From: CAYWOS01 sp964459985
Lineage (GTDB): Bacteria; Bacillota; Clostridia; Christensenellales; Aristaeellaceae
Length of the DNA stretch: 39,767 bases
Direction: 5' to 3'
Assembly: GCA_964459985.1 (NCBI GenBank)
Contig: CAYWOS010000019.1
Span: forward strand, 1 to 39,767
Below the pieces are notes generated by a model, which worked only from the letters and a program-made list of their open reading frames with translations, did no database searches and was not told the DNA's origin. Position numbers and translations under genes: made by a program. Below, in pieces: positions 15,352 to 23,595 of the stretch (position 1 is its first letter; each line of letters begins with the position of its first letter).

Positions 15352-18300
15352 CTATTCGCCGGGCGTATAGAAGGCGTAGCCGTCCTTTCCCTTGCGCTTG
15401 ACCTCGTAGAGCGCCTGATCGGCGCGCCGGTACAATTCCTCGAACGTATTGACGCCCGAACGCCCGATGGCGATCCCGATGCTGGCGCGAAGGCGAACGC
15501 TGTCGTCCTCGATAATGCGCGTGTCCGAAAGCCGGCGCATGAACGAGTCCATCGCGTGCGTGATCGCCGTCTGATCGCCCGCGCCCGAGAGGAACACCAG
15601 CATTTCGTCGCCGCCGATGCGCCCGACGATATCGCCGCGCCTGAACTGCGCCTTCAGCATGTCGGCGAGCTGCCGGATGGCGCTGTCGCCGTGCGGATGG
15701 CCCATCGTATCGTTGATCAATTTGAGGTTGTCCAGATCGGCGATCATCATGGTGCAGGGCGCGCCGCCCGGACGCTTCAGCGCGCGCCTGACGAGCGATT
15801 CGGTCGTCGCTTTGTTGTACAGCCCCGTCATGCCGTCCGTTTCCGCCTGCTTCTGCAGATCGATCATATCGAGCTTTTCGTCCGTGACGTCGCGCAGCGT
15901 CGTATACGCGCGGATATGCCCCGAAAAGGGGTCCTCGATCATCTGTATTTCGGTGTGATAGCACAGCGTTTTATTGTCCATGTCGATCGACCAGTCGTGC
16001 GTCAGTTCGCGCTTGCCCTCAGCGAAGGAAGCGAGCAGGCGTTCGCGGGAGAAGTACGTCCACAGATCCTCGTGATACTTGTCCGGCAGGAAGGTCATGC
16101 CGGCGCGAACTGTCTGATCATGCCGGCCGCCCGCCTCCGGGAAGGCGAACTCGGGCAGCTTGCCGCCGACGGTTTCCACGCAGTCCGCCGTCAGATCGGT
16201 ATCGAAGAATATCACGTCGTCGCGTCCCCGGTCGTTCCCGACGGCTTGGCGATATCGCTCGAAGGCAAGCTCTTTTTCGTGATCGTTCGTGATATCCAGC
16301 AGCGAGAGGACGGCCGTCTGCGGCTTGCCGTCCCGATCGGTAAACAGCGAATACTTAAGATCGATCCAGCGCGGCGAGCCGTCCGGCGCGCGCATGTGAA
16401 TCTTGGCGCTCCCGGCGGCGACGCCCGCTTCGATCGCGCGGAATACGGCGCGATAATCCTCCGCGCTGTCGGACAGCACGTTGCCGCGCGCGATCGCGAT
16501 CTCGGGCGTTTCCGCGTCGATGACGGCCGCTCCGGGCGAGCGCCCCGGCAATTCGGCGGTCAGTGTTTTGGTTTTCACGTCATAACGGCAGATCGAACGG
16601 CTGGAATGCTCCGCGACCATCCTGAATACGCGTTCGCGTTCCTTGAGCGCGGCCGTTTCATCCTCCTGCTCGCGACGGCGCGTGATATCGGAGAGCGAAA
16701 TGACGGCGTACGCCGGCTCGCCCGAATCGGAAAAAACGGTCGAATAACGCAGTTCAAACCAACGCCAGCCGTTCCTTGTCAGGAAACGGACGCTGGCCGA
16801 ACCGTTTTTGACGCCGCGACGGATCTCCGCGAATACGCGGACGTAGTCGTCCCGCGTTTCATCCGATACCTTGCCCTGCCGGACGACGCTGGATGGAACG
16901 TCGTACGCGCGCGCCGCCGCGCCGAAAATCGCCGCCGATTCATCCGACATCGTCAGGCTGGCGTCCGATATGTCATAACGGCAGATAATGTCGCCCGAAT
17001 GCTCGATCGCCAGGCGGTACTGCTCCTCGCTCATGCGCAGCTTTTCCTCGGCGCGCATTCTCGCGGTCACGTCGAACACGGCGGTGTTGAGGATGGTGAC
17101 GCCGCTCTCGCGCCGCTGCGGCGCGCCGCGCGAATTGAGCCATTTGATGCTCCCGTCGCCCGTGCGCACGCGGTAGATGCAGTCGATGGGCGTGCCGTCG
17201 CGCACGGCGCGCTCGGATTGCGCCCGAAGGAGAACGGCGTCCTCGGCGGGCATTCGGCCAAGCGGTTTTTCCCGCGCCAATCGCTCATACTCCGCGCGCG
17301 TGTACCCGAGCAGGCGGCAGAAGCCGTCGCTGAAATAGGTCAGGCGGCGCGAGGAGGCGCTGATCTCGTATTTCGCGATGCCGCAGGGCAGGTTGTCCGT
17401 GAGAACCTTGAGCTGCTCCAGCGTGTTCTTTCTTTCCTCGTCATCGCGATCGCGCGCGCGCGGCGAACCGTCGGGCGCTTCGCCCCCCGCCAGATCGCGC
17501 AGCCTGCGCTCGGCCTCGCGCTGCGCCGTGATGTTCCTGACGTTCGCGTACAGCATCCATCGGTCGCTGGAATGCGCCAGCCGTCGGATTTCAAACAGGA
17601 GGCAGACGGGCGCGGGAACGCCGGGCAGATGCGACAAACGCACTTCGCAAACGACCTCGACGCCCTTCCGCGCGGCGGTGTCGACGGCGTCGCGCATTCG
17701 GGCGCGATCGCCCTCGTCCGCGTAATCGATGAGGTGGATCGTCAGCGCGTGCGCGGAGGGCGGGTTTTCCCCGAAAACCTCCCGCGTGTATTTATCGTTG
17801 ACGCGCAGAAACTCGACATTGCCGCCCTGATACTCCATGATGCACGCGCTGCCCGCGTAACTGCTGAACAGCAGCGTTTCGGCGGACGACGCGTCCCAAA
17901 ATGCGCCGTCGCTTTTCACGCCGATCGCGTCGCTCGTGCCCGCGTCGCATTCGCCGTCGGCGACGGACAGCATCCGTTCGTATTCGTCGGCGGGCAAAGG
18001 CCGCGAATACAGATAGCCCTGCACGTAGAGACAGCCGATTGATTTGAGGTACTCCGCCTGTTCGATGGTTTCGACGCCCTCGGCGATCACGGGCATGCCG
18101 AGCCATCGCGCCATGCGCACCACCGATTCCAGGATGCTGCCGCCGCGCTGCGAGGTCCCGTCGCTTTCAAGAAAGCGCAGATCGAGCTTCAGCATATTGG
18201 CGGGCACGTCCTTGAGCGTGTTGAGGGACGAATAGCCGCTTCCGAAATCATCAATTTCGACGATGAATCCGTAATCCGTCAGCTTTTTAACGATGGCGAT

Positions 18301-19614
18301 CATATGCTCGCCCGAACTGACGAAGGCGGACTCGGTGATTTCCAGATGCAGCATGTGAACGGGCACGCCGTGCTTGTGAATGATGGAAACGACGGTATCG
18401 AAGAAATCATCCCGAAACAGGTCGAACCGCGAAATATTGACGGAGACAGGCAGGGGCGCGCGCCCCTCGTCCATCCATCGGCGCATCCGGGCGCAGACGT
18501 TGTCCCAGATGAACCGATCCATCGCGTAGATAAAGCCGTTGCGCTCGAACACGGGAATGAAGCGGTCGGGGGATATCAGACCCTTGACCGGGTGACGCCA
18601 GCGCACAAGCGCCTCGGCGCCGATCAGCGCGCCCGTTTCGTGGTTGAACTGCGGCTGATACCACGGCTCGAATTGACCGGAGCGCAGGGCGTCCGTCATT
18701 TCATTGACGATCTCCTGCTCGCGCAGGATATTTTCGCGCATCTTTTCGTCGTACACCGCCGTATGCGCGTCGAAACGGCCTTTCACCAGTGACTGCGCGA
18801 TCACGGTGCGATCGTACATCGCGCTGACGCCCAGATCGGTTTCCGTCACGATGTATTTCCCCGTGGAGATCGTGACGGCGGGCATATCGGCGTCGAATGT
18901 CGCGGCGCGCGCGAGAATGCGCGCGATTTCTTCGTCGCTTATCGCGTCGCGCGGGTACAGCGCGGCGAACCTGTCCGCCGTCATACGGCAGCAAACGCCG
19001 CCGATCGCGTCGAAGCCCTCCGACAGCGTCCGCGCGATATGGCGCAGCAATTCGTCGCCGTGCGCGTTGCCGAATTGATCGTTGACGACCTTGAAGTTGT
19101 CGATATCCATCGCGGAAAGCACATAACAGCCCGCTTCCCGCGACCGGATCATATCCTCCGCTTTTTCAAAGAACGCTTTGCGGCTGGGCAGCCCCGTGAG
19201 CTCGTCCCGCCGCGTGGCGTTGAGCGTGGCGGCGGTTTCGCGGAAATGGATGACGTTGCGGATTCTGTGCCGCGCAATGGCGAAATTGTACGGCTTGCCG
19301 ACAAAATCGTTCGCGCCCAGCGTCAGCGCCTTGATCTCCGTCCGCTCGTCGGTGCTCCCGGTCGTGATGATCACGGGAATGGCGGACAGATTGGCGTCCT
19401 CGCGCATGGCCTTGAGCATTTCATAACCGTCCATGACGGGCATAATAATATCAAGCAGCACGACGGATATATCGTCGGGCGCCGCATACAGGATATCGAG
19501 CGCGATTTTTCCGTTTTCCGCTTCGGCGATATCGTATTCGTCCTTGAACATGCCGCGTAGAATCATTCGATTCGCCGCGTTGTCGTCAACGATTAACAGC
19601 TTTCGGCGCGTCAT
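15352..19614 (-). CDS. Large cyclic-di-GMP turnover protein: REC, GGDEF, EAL, five PAS-like, GGDEF
   Basis: 1420 residues. The open frame extends further upstream, but ATG 19614 with GAGGAGG is the natural start (MTRRKLLIVDD). Order: receiver (about 3-125) with phospho-acceptor D55; a degenerate GGDEF domain (140-295) in which the motif is TADRF; and an EAL phosphodiesterase domain (315-560) with AEALVRW, LEITES and DDFGSGYS, so the catalytic glutamates appear present. PAS-type domains start near 580, 740, 865, 995 and 1130. The C-terminal GGDEF domain (1255-1420) has GGDEM and an upstream RxxD inhibitory site (RRGD). It therefore probably both makes and degrades cyclic-di-GMP in response to sensed signals. 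No membrane span is visible. Confidence 0.95.
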   Translation of the reverse strand: MTRRKLLIVDDNAANRMILRGMFKDEYDIAEAENGKIALDILYAAPDDISVVLLDIIMPVMDGYEMLKAMREDANLSAIPVIITTGSTDERTEIKALTLGANDFVGKPYNFAIARHRIRNVIHFRETAATLNATRRDELTGLPSRKAFFEKAEDMIRSREAGCYVLSAMDIDNFKVVNDQFGNAHGDELLRHIARTLSEGFDAIGGVCCRMTADRFAALYPRDAISDEEIARILARAATFDADMPAVTISTGKYIVTETDLGVSAMYDRTVIAQSLVKGRFDAHTAVYDEKMRENILREQEIVNEMTDALRSGQFEPWYQPQFNHETGALIGAEALVRWRHPVKGLISPDRFIPVFERNGFIYAMDRFIWDNVCARMRRWMDEGRAPLPVSVNISRFDLFRDDFFDTVVSIIHKHGVPVHMLHLEITESAFVSSGEHMIAIVKKLTDYGFIVEIDDFGSGYSSLNTLKDVPANMLKLDLRFLESDGTSQRGGSILESVVRMARWLGMPVIAEGVETIEQAEYLKSIGCLYVQGYLYSRPLPADEYERMLSVADGECDAGTSDAIGVKSDGAFWDASSAETLLFSSYAGSACIMEYQGGNVEFLRVNDKYTREVFGENPPSAHALTIHLIDYADEGDRARMRDAVDTAARKGVEVVCEVRLSHLPGVPAPVCLLFEIRRLAHSSDRWMLYANVRNITAQREAERRLRDLAGGEAPDGSPRARDRDDEERKNTLEQLKVLTDNLPCGIAKYEISASSRRLTYFSDGFCRLLGYTRAEYERLAREKPLGRMPAEDAVLLRAQSERAVRDGTPIDCIYRVRTGDGSIKWLNSRGAPQRRESGVTILNTAVFDVTARMRAEEKLRMSEEQYRLAIEHSGDIICRYDISDASLTMSDESAAIFGAAARAYDVPSSVVRQGKVSDETRDDYVRVFAEIRRGVKNGSASVRFLTRNGWRWFELRYSTVFSDSGEPAYAVISLSDITRRREQEDETAALKERERVFRMVAEHSSRSICRYDVKTKTLTAELPGRSPGAAVIDAETPEIAIARGNVLSDSAEDYRAVFRAIEAGVAAGSAKIHMRAPDGSPRWIDLKYSLFTDRDGKPQTAVLSLLDITNDHEKELAFERYRQAVGNDRGRDDVIFFDTDLTADCVETVGGKLPEFAFPEAGGRHDQTVRAGMTFLPDKYHEDLWTYFSRERLLASFAEGKRELTHDWSIDMDNKTLCYHTEIQMIEDPFSGHIRAYTTLRDVTDEKLDMIDLQKQAETDGMTGLYNKATTESLVRRALKRPGGAPCTMMIADLDNLKLINDTMGHPHGDSAIRQLADMLKAQFRRGDIVGRIGGDEMLVFLSGAGDQTAITHAMDSFMRRLSDTRIIEDDSVRLRASIGIAIGRSGVNTFEELYRRADQALYEVKRKGKDGYAFYTPGE

Positions 19615-19764
19615 GCGTTCCTCCTCATTGTTTCGGACGGGAAGCGCGTTTGATCGCATGGGAATACGGCATGGACATCGCCGTATGACCGTCCGCGCCT
19701 GCCGCGCCGACGACGGATCACCATAAAGCGCGCCGCGATATGAATACGATCCCACTTCCCGACC

Positions 19765-19793
19765 ATTATACAGGGAAAGCGCCGCAAATGCAA
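19765..19793 (-). promoter_or_regulatory. Promoter of the cyclic-di-GMP protein gene
   Basis: Minus strand TTGCAT (19788-19793), 17-bp spacer, TATAAT (19765-19770). It leaves a leader of about 145 nt before the ATG, in which I find no known riboswitch shape. The rest of the gene-free 19615-19953 stretch shows only the ribosome site of the next gene and no clear plus-strand promoter. Confidence 0.85.
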
Positions 19794-19953
19794 CAACAAA
19801 TCGCCCCGGGACGCTTTCGGCGCATATTGCGGTGTTCGCTCGGCAAGAAATGAAATTTTTCAACGCGGCAGGAGTTGTGCAATGCGCCGCGAATAGAAAG
19901 AAAATGAGTGAATATGCTCGAATTTGACGGAATCACAGGAGGAGGATGAACGA

Positions 19954-20796
19954 ATGTATCCGTTTCCCATCGGCGTCATGCTCGACAGCTTTTTGAAACC
20001 GCTTGACGAGGCGTTGGACTGCGCGGTGCGCGTCGGCGCGCGAGGCTTCCAGATCTATGCCACCAAAGGCGCGATGTCGCCCGAAAACCTTGATCGGAAC
20101 GCGCGGCGCGAACTGCTCAAAAAGATCAAGGATCACGGGCTGGTCGTATCGGCGCTGTGCGGCGATCTCGGGCATGGGTTCGGCGACGCGGACGCCAATC
20201 CCGCGCTGATCGAAAAATCCCTGCGCATTATGGAGCTTGGCAAGGATCTGGAAACCGACGTGATCACCACGCATATCGGCGTCGTGCCCGAAAGCCCCGA
20301 TCATCCGCGCTACGCCGTCATGCAGGACGCCTGCGGCCGCTTGGCGCGCAGCGCCGACGCCATGGCGTCGCATTTCGCCATTGAAACGGGGCCCGAGCGC
20401 GCCGCCACGCTCAAGGGATTCCTCGACGGGCTGCACTCGCGCGGAGTAGCGGTCAATCTTGATCCGGCGAACTTCGTCATGGTGACGGGCGACGATCCGG
20501 CGAACGCCGTACGTCTGCTCAAGGACTACATCGTTCACACCCACGCCAAGGACGGCCGCCGCCTGTTCGAGAAAGATCCCGAAATCGTTTACGGCATTCG
20601 CAAGGAGCCGCTCATGAGCGATCCTTCCTTCATCGAACTGCCGCTCGGCAAGGGCGACGTGCCGTTCCCCGAATACCTCGCGGCGCTTGACGAGATCGGC
20701 TACAAGGGCTTTCTCACCATCGAGCGCGAATGCGGCGACGATCCCTACGGCGATATCGCCGCGGCGGTCGGATTCCTGATGAATCTCACGAGGTGA
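19954..20796 (+). CDS. Sugar phosphate isomerase/epimerase (TIM barrel), first of a pair
   Basis: 280 residues. ATG 19954 follows GGAGGAGG; an upstream in-frame ATG at 19924 lacks a ribosome site. It has the xylose-isomerase-like TIM-barrel fold with ligand positions Glu in FAIETGPE, Asp in NLDPANF, His in VHTHAKD and Glu in LTIEREC. Members isomerise or epimerise ketoses, inositol derivatives or 3-keto-sugars. It is 4 bp from the next isomerase gene, so the two form an operon, and a Gfo/Idh/MocA oxidoreductase follows. The substrate is unknown; the combination suggests catabolism of a modified sugar or inositol through an oxidised keto intermediate. Confidence 0.92.
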   Translation: MYPFPIGVMLDSFLKPLDEALDCAVRVGARGFQIYATKGAMSPENLDRNARRELLKKIKDHGLVVSALCGDLGHGFGDADANPALIEKSLRIMELGKDLETDVITTHIGVVPESPDHPRYAVMQDACGRLARSADAMASHFAIETGPERAATLKGFLDGLHSRGVAVNLDPANFVMVTGDDPANAVRLLKDYIVHTHAKDGRRLFEKDPEIVYGIRKEPLMSDPSFIELPLGKGDVPFPEYLAALDEIGYKGFLTIERECGDDPYGDIAAAVGFLMNLTR

Positions 20797-20800
20797 CGAC

Positions 20801-21658
20801 ATGAACATCGGCGTCAGCTGCTACAGCTTCGCGCGCGAAATGGAGCGCGGCATGACCTATTTCGAGGCGTGCGATCACGCCAAGCGGATGGGCTACGATG
20901 GCATCGAATTCATCGATCTCAACCTGAAATACGGGAACGGCGAACAGACGATTGAGGCGCTCGCGCGGGCTGTCCGGGCGAAATGCGACGATATCGGGCT
21001 GCCCGTCATCGCCTATACCGTACAGGCCGATTTCCTGTCGGGATCGGGCTGCGGCGCCGGCGAGGAGCCGGAACGCGTGATGCGCTGCGCCGATATCGCG
21101 AACATTCTCGGCGCGCGCATTCTCCGCCACGACGCTTTCTGGCGCTTAAGCGGCTGCGCGGACTGGCGGGAAGCGATCGGGAAAATCGCGCCCGCCATTC
21201 GCGCCGTCAGCGAGTACGCGATGACGCTCGGCGTGAAAACCTGTACCGAGAATCACGGTTATCTCATGCAGGACAGCGCGCGCATGGTCGAATTAATGCG
21301 CGCCGTGAATCACGAAAACTACGGCTGGCTCGTCGATATGGGGAATTTCCTGTGCGCCGACGAGAATCCGGCGTATGCCGTCGGCGTCGCCGCGCCGTAC
21401 GCCGTTCATGTGCACGCCAAGGATTTCCTGTTCAAATCGGGCGAAAATCCGAATCCGGGCAACGGCTGGATGCTGTCGCGCGCCGGCAATTACCTGCGCG
21501 GCACGGTGGTCGGGCACGGCGTCGTGCCGATCAAATCCTGCCTTGCGGCGCTTGGCCGGGCGGGGTACGACGGCTTTCTGTCGGTCGAGTTCGAGGGCGC
21601 GGAGGAAACGCTCCCCGCGCTTGAAAACGCCGCGCGGTACCTCCGCGCGCTTGCGTAA
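20801..21658 (+). CDS. Sugar phosphate isomerase/epimerase (TIM barrel), second of a pair
   Basis: 285 residues, starting 4 bp after the stop of the previous gene, with GAGGTG as ribosome site overlapping that gene's end. Same fold and metal positions (Glu in CTENHGY, Asp in LVDMGNF, His in VHVHAKD, Glu in SVEFEGA). The two paralogues differ enough to suggest different steps or substrates rather than a recent duplication. No terminator separates it from the following oxidoreductase, although that gene also has its own promoter (21717-21745). Confidence 0.92.
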   Translation: MNIGVSCYSFAREMERGMTYFEACDHAKRMGYDGIEFIDLNLKYGNGEQTIEALARAVRAKCDDIGLPVIAYTVQADFLSGSGCGAGEEPERVMRCADIANILGARILRHDAFWRLSGCADWREAIGKIAPAIRAVSEYAMTLGVKTCTENHGYLMQDSARMVELMRAVNHENYGWLVDMGNFLCADENPAYAVGVAAPYAVHVHAKDFLFKSGENPNPGNGWMLSRAGNYLRGTVVGHGVVPIKSCLAALGRAGYDGFLSVEFEGAEETLPALENAARYLRALA

Positions 21659-21716
21659 AAACGTACGGTTCAAAACGCCCGCGCGGTTCGAGCAACGCCG
21701 CGCGGCCTGTCCGCGC

Positions 21717-21745
21717 TTGACGAAACGGCGCGGAAACGGTAAGAT
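21717..21745 (+). promoter_or_regulatory. Promoter of the first Gfo/Idh/MocA gene
   Basis: TTGACG (21717-21722), 17-bp spacer, TAAGAT (21740-21745). It lies in the 128-bp gap after the isomerase pair, so the oxidoreductase can be expressed separately. Confidence 0.65.
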
Positions 21746-21786
21746 AAACGAAGGAAAACAGCGATCAGAAAGGACGGCACGGAAAG

Positions 21787-22848
21787 ATGGGTACGATCAA
21801 AATCGGCGTGATCGGTTGCGGCAGCATTGCGAATTTCGCGCATATTCCCGCCTACATGAAGAATCCCGACGTGGAGATCAGGTATTTTTGCGATATCCTG
21901 CCCGAGCGCGCGGCGGCGGCGGTTGAGAAATACGGCTGCGGCAGGGCGGTGGAGGATTATCACGAGGTGATCGCCGATCCCGAAATCGACGCCGTATCGG
22001 TCTGCACGCCCAACCGCGCGCATCAGTTCATCGCCGTGGACGCGCTGCGCGCAGGCAAGCACGTACTGTGCGAAAAACCCGCCGGGCGCGTGTACGCCGA
22101 CGTTGAAAAAATGCTCGCGGCGCAGCATGAAACGGGCAAAGCGCTGGTGATCGGCGTCGTCAACCGCTTCAACGACAGCGTGAACAAGATCAAGCAATAC
22201 ATCGATCAGGGCAGGCTGGGCGACATCCATCACGTGTATGTCTCCTTCCGCAAGCATCGCTGCATTCCGGGGCTTGGCGGCGCGTTCACGACCAAGGACA
22301 TCGCGGGCGGCGGCGTGCTGATCGACTGGGGCGTGCATTATCTGGACATCGTGATGTACTGCTGCGGCGATCCCAAGCCGATCACCGTCACGGGCGAGGC
22401 GTTCTGCAAGCTCGGGCGCGATATGAAGGCGTACACCTATAAAGATATGTGGGCGGGGCCGCCCAAGTATGACGGCGTGTACGACGTGGACGATTCGGTG
22501 ACCGGCCTGATCCGTACCGAAGGCCCCGTGATATCGCTCAACGGCGCATGGGCGCAGAACATCGGCGCGGAGGAATGCTATATCGATTTCATGGGCGATA
22601 AGGCGGGCATCCGCCTGCAATACGGCGGCAACTTCACCCTTTATACGGCGGAAAACGGCGCGCTCGTCGAGTTTACGCCCGATTTTACGCAGACGCCGAT
22701 GTTCGAGAACGAAATCAACGATTTTGTCGAGCATGTGAAAAATGGCGGCGAGTCCCGCGCGTGCATCGATACCGTCGCCGTCACGGCGCGCATGATGCAG
22801 GCGATCTACGATTCGTCCGACAGGCACGAGGAAATCAAACTGAAGTAA
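21787..22848 (+). CDS. Gfo/Idh/MocA-family NAD(P)-dependent oxidoreductase
   Basis: 353 residues. The N-terminal Rossmann fold has GCGSIANFAH (GxGxxA-type dinucleotide site, residues about 10-16). The conserved catalytic lysine is in CEKPAGR (about residue 98), with the family's C-terminal alpha/beta domain after that. Such enzymes oxidise or reduce a hydroxyl of a sugar or cyclitol using NAD(P). The gene sits downstream of two TIM-barrel isomerases, the usual partners in inositol or keto-sugar pathways. GAAAGGACGG before the ATG is the probable ribosome site. The broken secreted-protein gene starts 14 bp downstream. Confidence 0.93.
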   Translation: MGTIKIGVIGCGSIANFAHIPAYMKNPDVEIRYFCDILPERAAAAVEKYGCGRAVEDYHEVIADPEIDAVSVCTPNRAHQFIAVDALRAGKHVLCEKPAGRVYADVEKMLAAQHETGKALVIGVVNRFNDSVNKIKQYIDQGRLGDIHHVYVSFRKHRCIPGLGGAFTTKDIAGGGVLIDWGVHYLDIVMYCCGDPKPITVTGEAFCKLGRDMKAYTYKDMWAGPPKYDGVYDVDDSVTGLIRTEGPVISLNGAWAQNIGAEECYIDFMGDKAGIRLQYGGNFTLYTAENGALVEFTPDFTQTPMFENEINDFVEHVKNGGESRACIDTVAVTARMMQAIYDSSDRHEEIKLK

Positions 22849-22862
22849 AGAAGGGGAGCGCG

Positions 22863-23531
22863 ATGCTTCGACGCATACTGGCTGTATGCTTGGCTGTCGT
22901 CCTTCTTTGCTCCGCCGCCTTCGCGCAGGAGGAAGGATCGATTTCGATTGTTGCGACGCTCGATGAAGACGGCCATGCGATCCTGCCGGATGTGACGGAA
23001 TTGTTTGGTCACATTGAAATTGAGATTCCGCAAACCGAACCGACCGCGCCGGAAGCCGTCGTCGTCAAGGACGGGTACTCGGCGGAGTACGCGGAGATGT
23101 ACGTCGCGCTGTCCTTCGCATGGGGTTGCCAAGGAAAGACGGTGGGCGACGCGCTGGTCATGCTGCATGCGTTCAGGTAGCTGTACGACTTCCCGCTTGC
23201 GCTGGAGATCGGCAACGGCTCGGTGAACGATCAACAGCACGCCATGACGGTCGTCATCGGGCGGCATATCCGCGTGCCGTTGTACGTCGCCGCGCTCGCC
23301 GAATCGCCGACGCCCGAGGCGGAGGAAACCTTTCAAAAGATTGTCGCGGCGTATCCGATCGGCGATCTCGGTTTCTTTCGGGAGGACACGGCGGAGCGCA
23401 GGCGGGAGTTCCTCGCGCGGTTTTCGCCCGTGATCACTTCCTGCCGAATCATTGTTTCTTCGCCGTTCATGCATACCGATGATTGGTCGATCGACGACGA
23501 GGGTATCAATCCGGAATCCGGTACGTATTGA
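22863..23531 (+). pseudogene. Secreted protein of unknown function, split by an in-frame TAG
   Basis: One frame runs from ATG 22863 (GGGGAG upstream) to TAA 23529-23531 except for a TAG at 23178-23180. The first part (105 residues) has a clear signal peptide (RILAVCLAVVLLCSAAFAQ) and a soluble segment. The second part (about 116 residues) continues as normal protein sequence straight after the stop, with no shift of frame. The base change could be CAG to TAG. TAG is used as an ordinary terminal stop elsewhere in this window (1962, 11925), so reassigned decoding is unlikely. It could be a real nonsense mutation or a consensus error. I do not recognise the family. Confidence 0.75.
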
Positions 23532-23540
23532 ATAAAGCGC

Positions 23541-23595
23541 GCGCCTCCGTTCATACTACGATTGGACAATCGTGGATGAATGGAGGCGCTTTTTT
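23541..23595 (+). terminator. Long terminator-like hairpin carrying the next gene's ribosome site
   Basis: GCGCCTCCGTTCAT (23541-23554) pairs with ATGAATGGAGGCGC (23576-23589) with one G-T wobble, an inner stem ACGATTG/CAATCGT also forms, and the 3' side is followed by TTTTTT (23590-23595). Its 3' arm contains GGAGG (23582-23586), and the T-run supplies the TTG start codon of the ferritin-like gene. It can act as terminator of the secreted-protein gene or as a switch of the next one. Confidence 0.8.

Noticed and set aside
15556..18042. Very long open frame on the plus strand opposite the cyclic-di-GMP protein (and others opposite 3141-4352, 21787-22848 and 23594-24853)
   Set aside because: They lie antisense to well-supported genes, have low-complexity Arg/Ala/His-rich translations and no ribosome site; GC-rich codon use keeps the antisense frame open.
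23178..23180. TAG decoded as an amino acid (pyrrolysine or stop reassignment)
   Set aside because: TAG serves as a normal terminal stop elsewhere in the window, and no pyrrolysine gene or recoding structure is visible.
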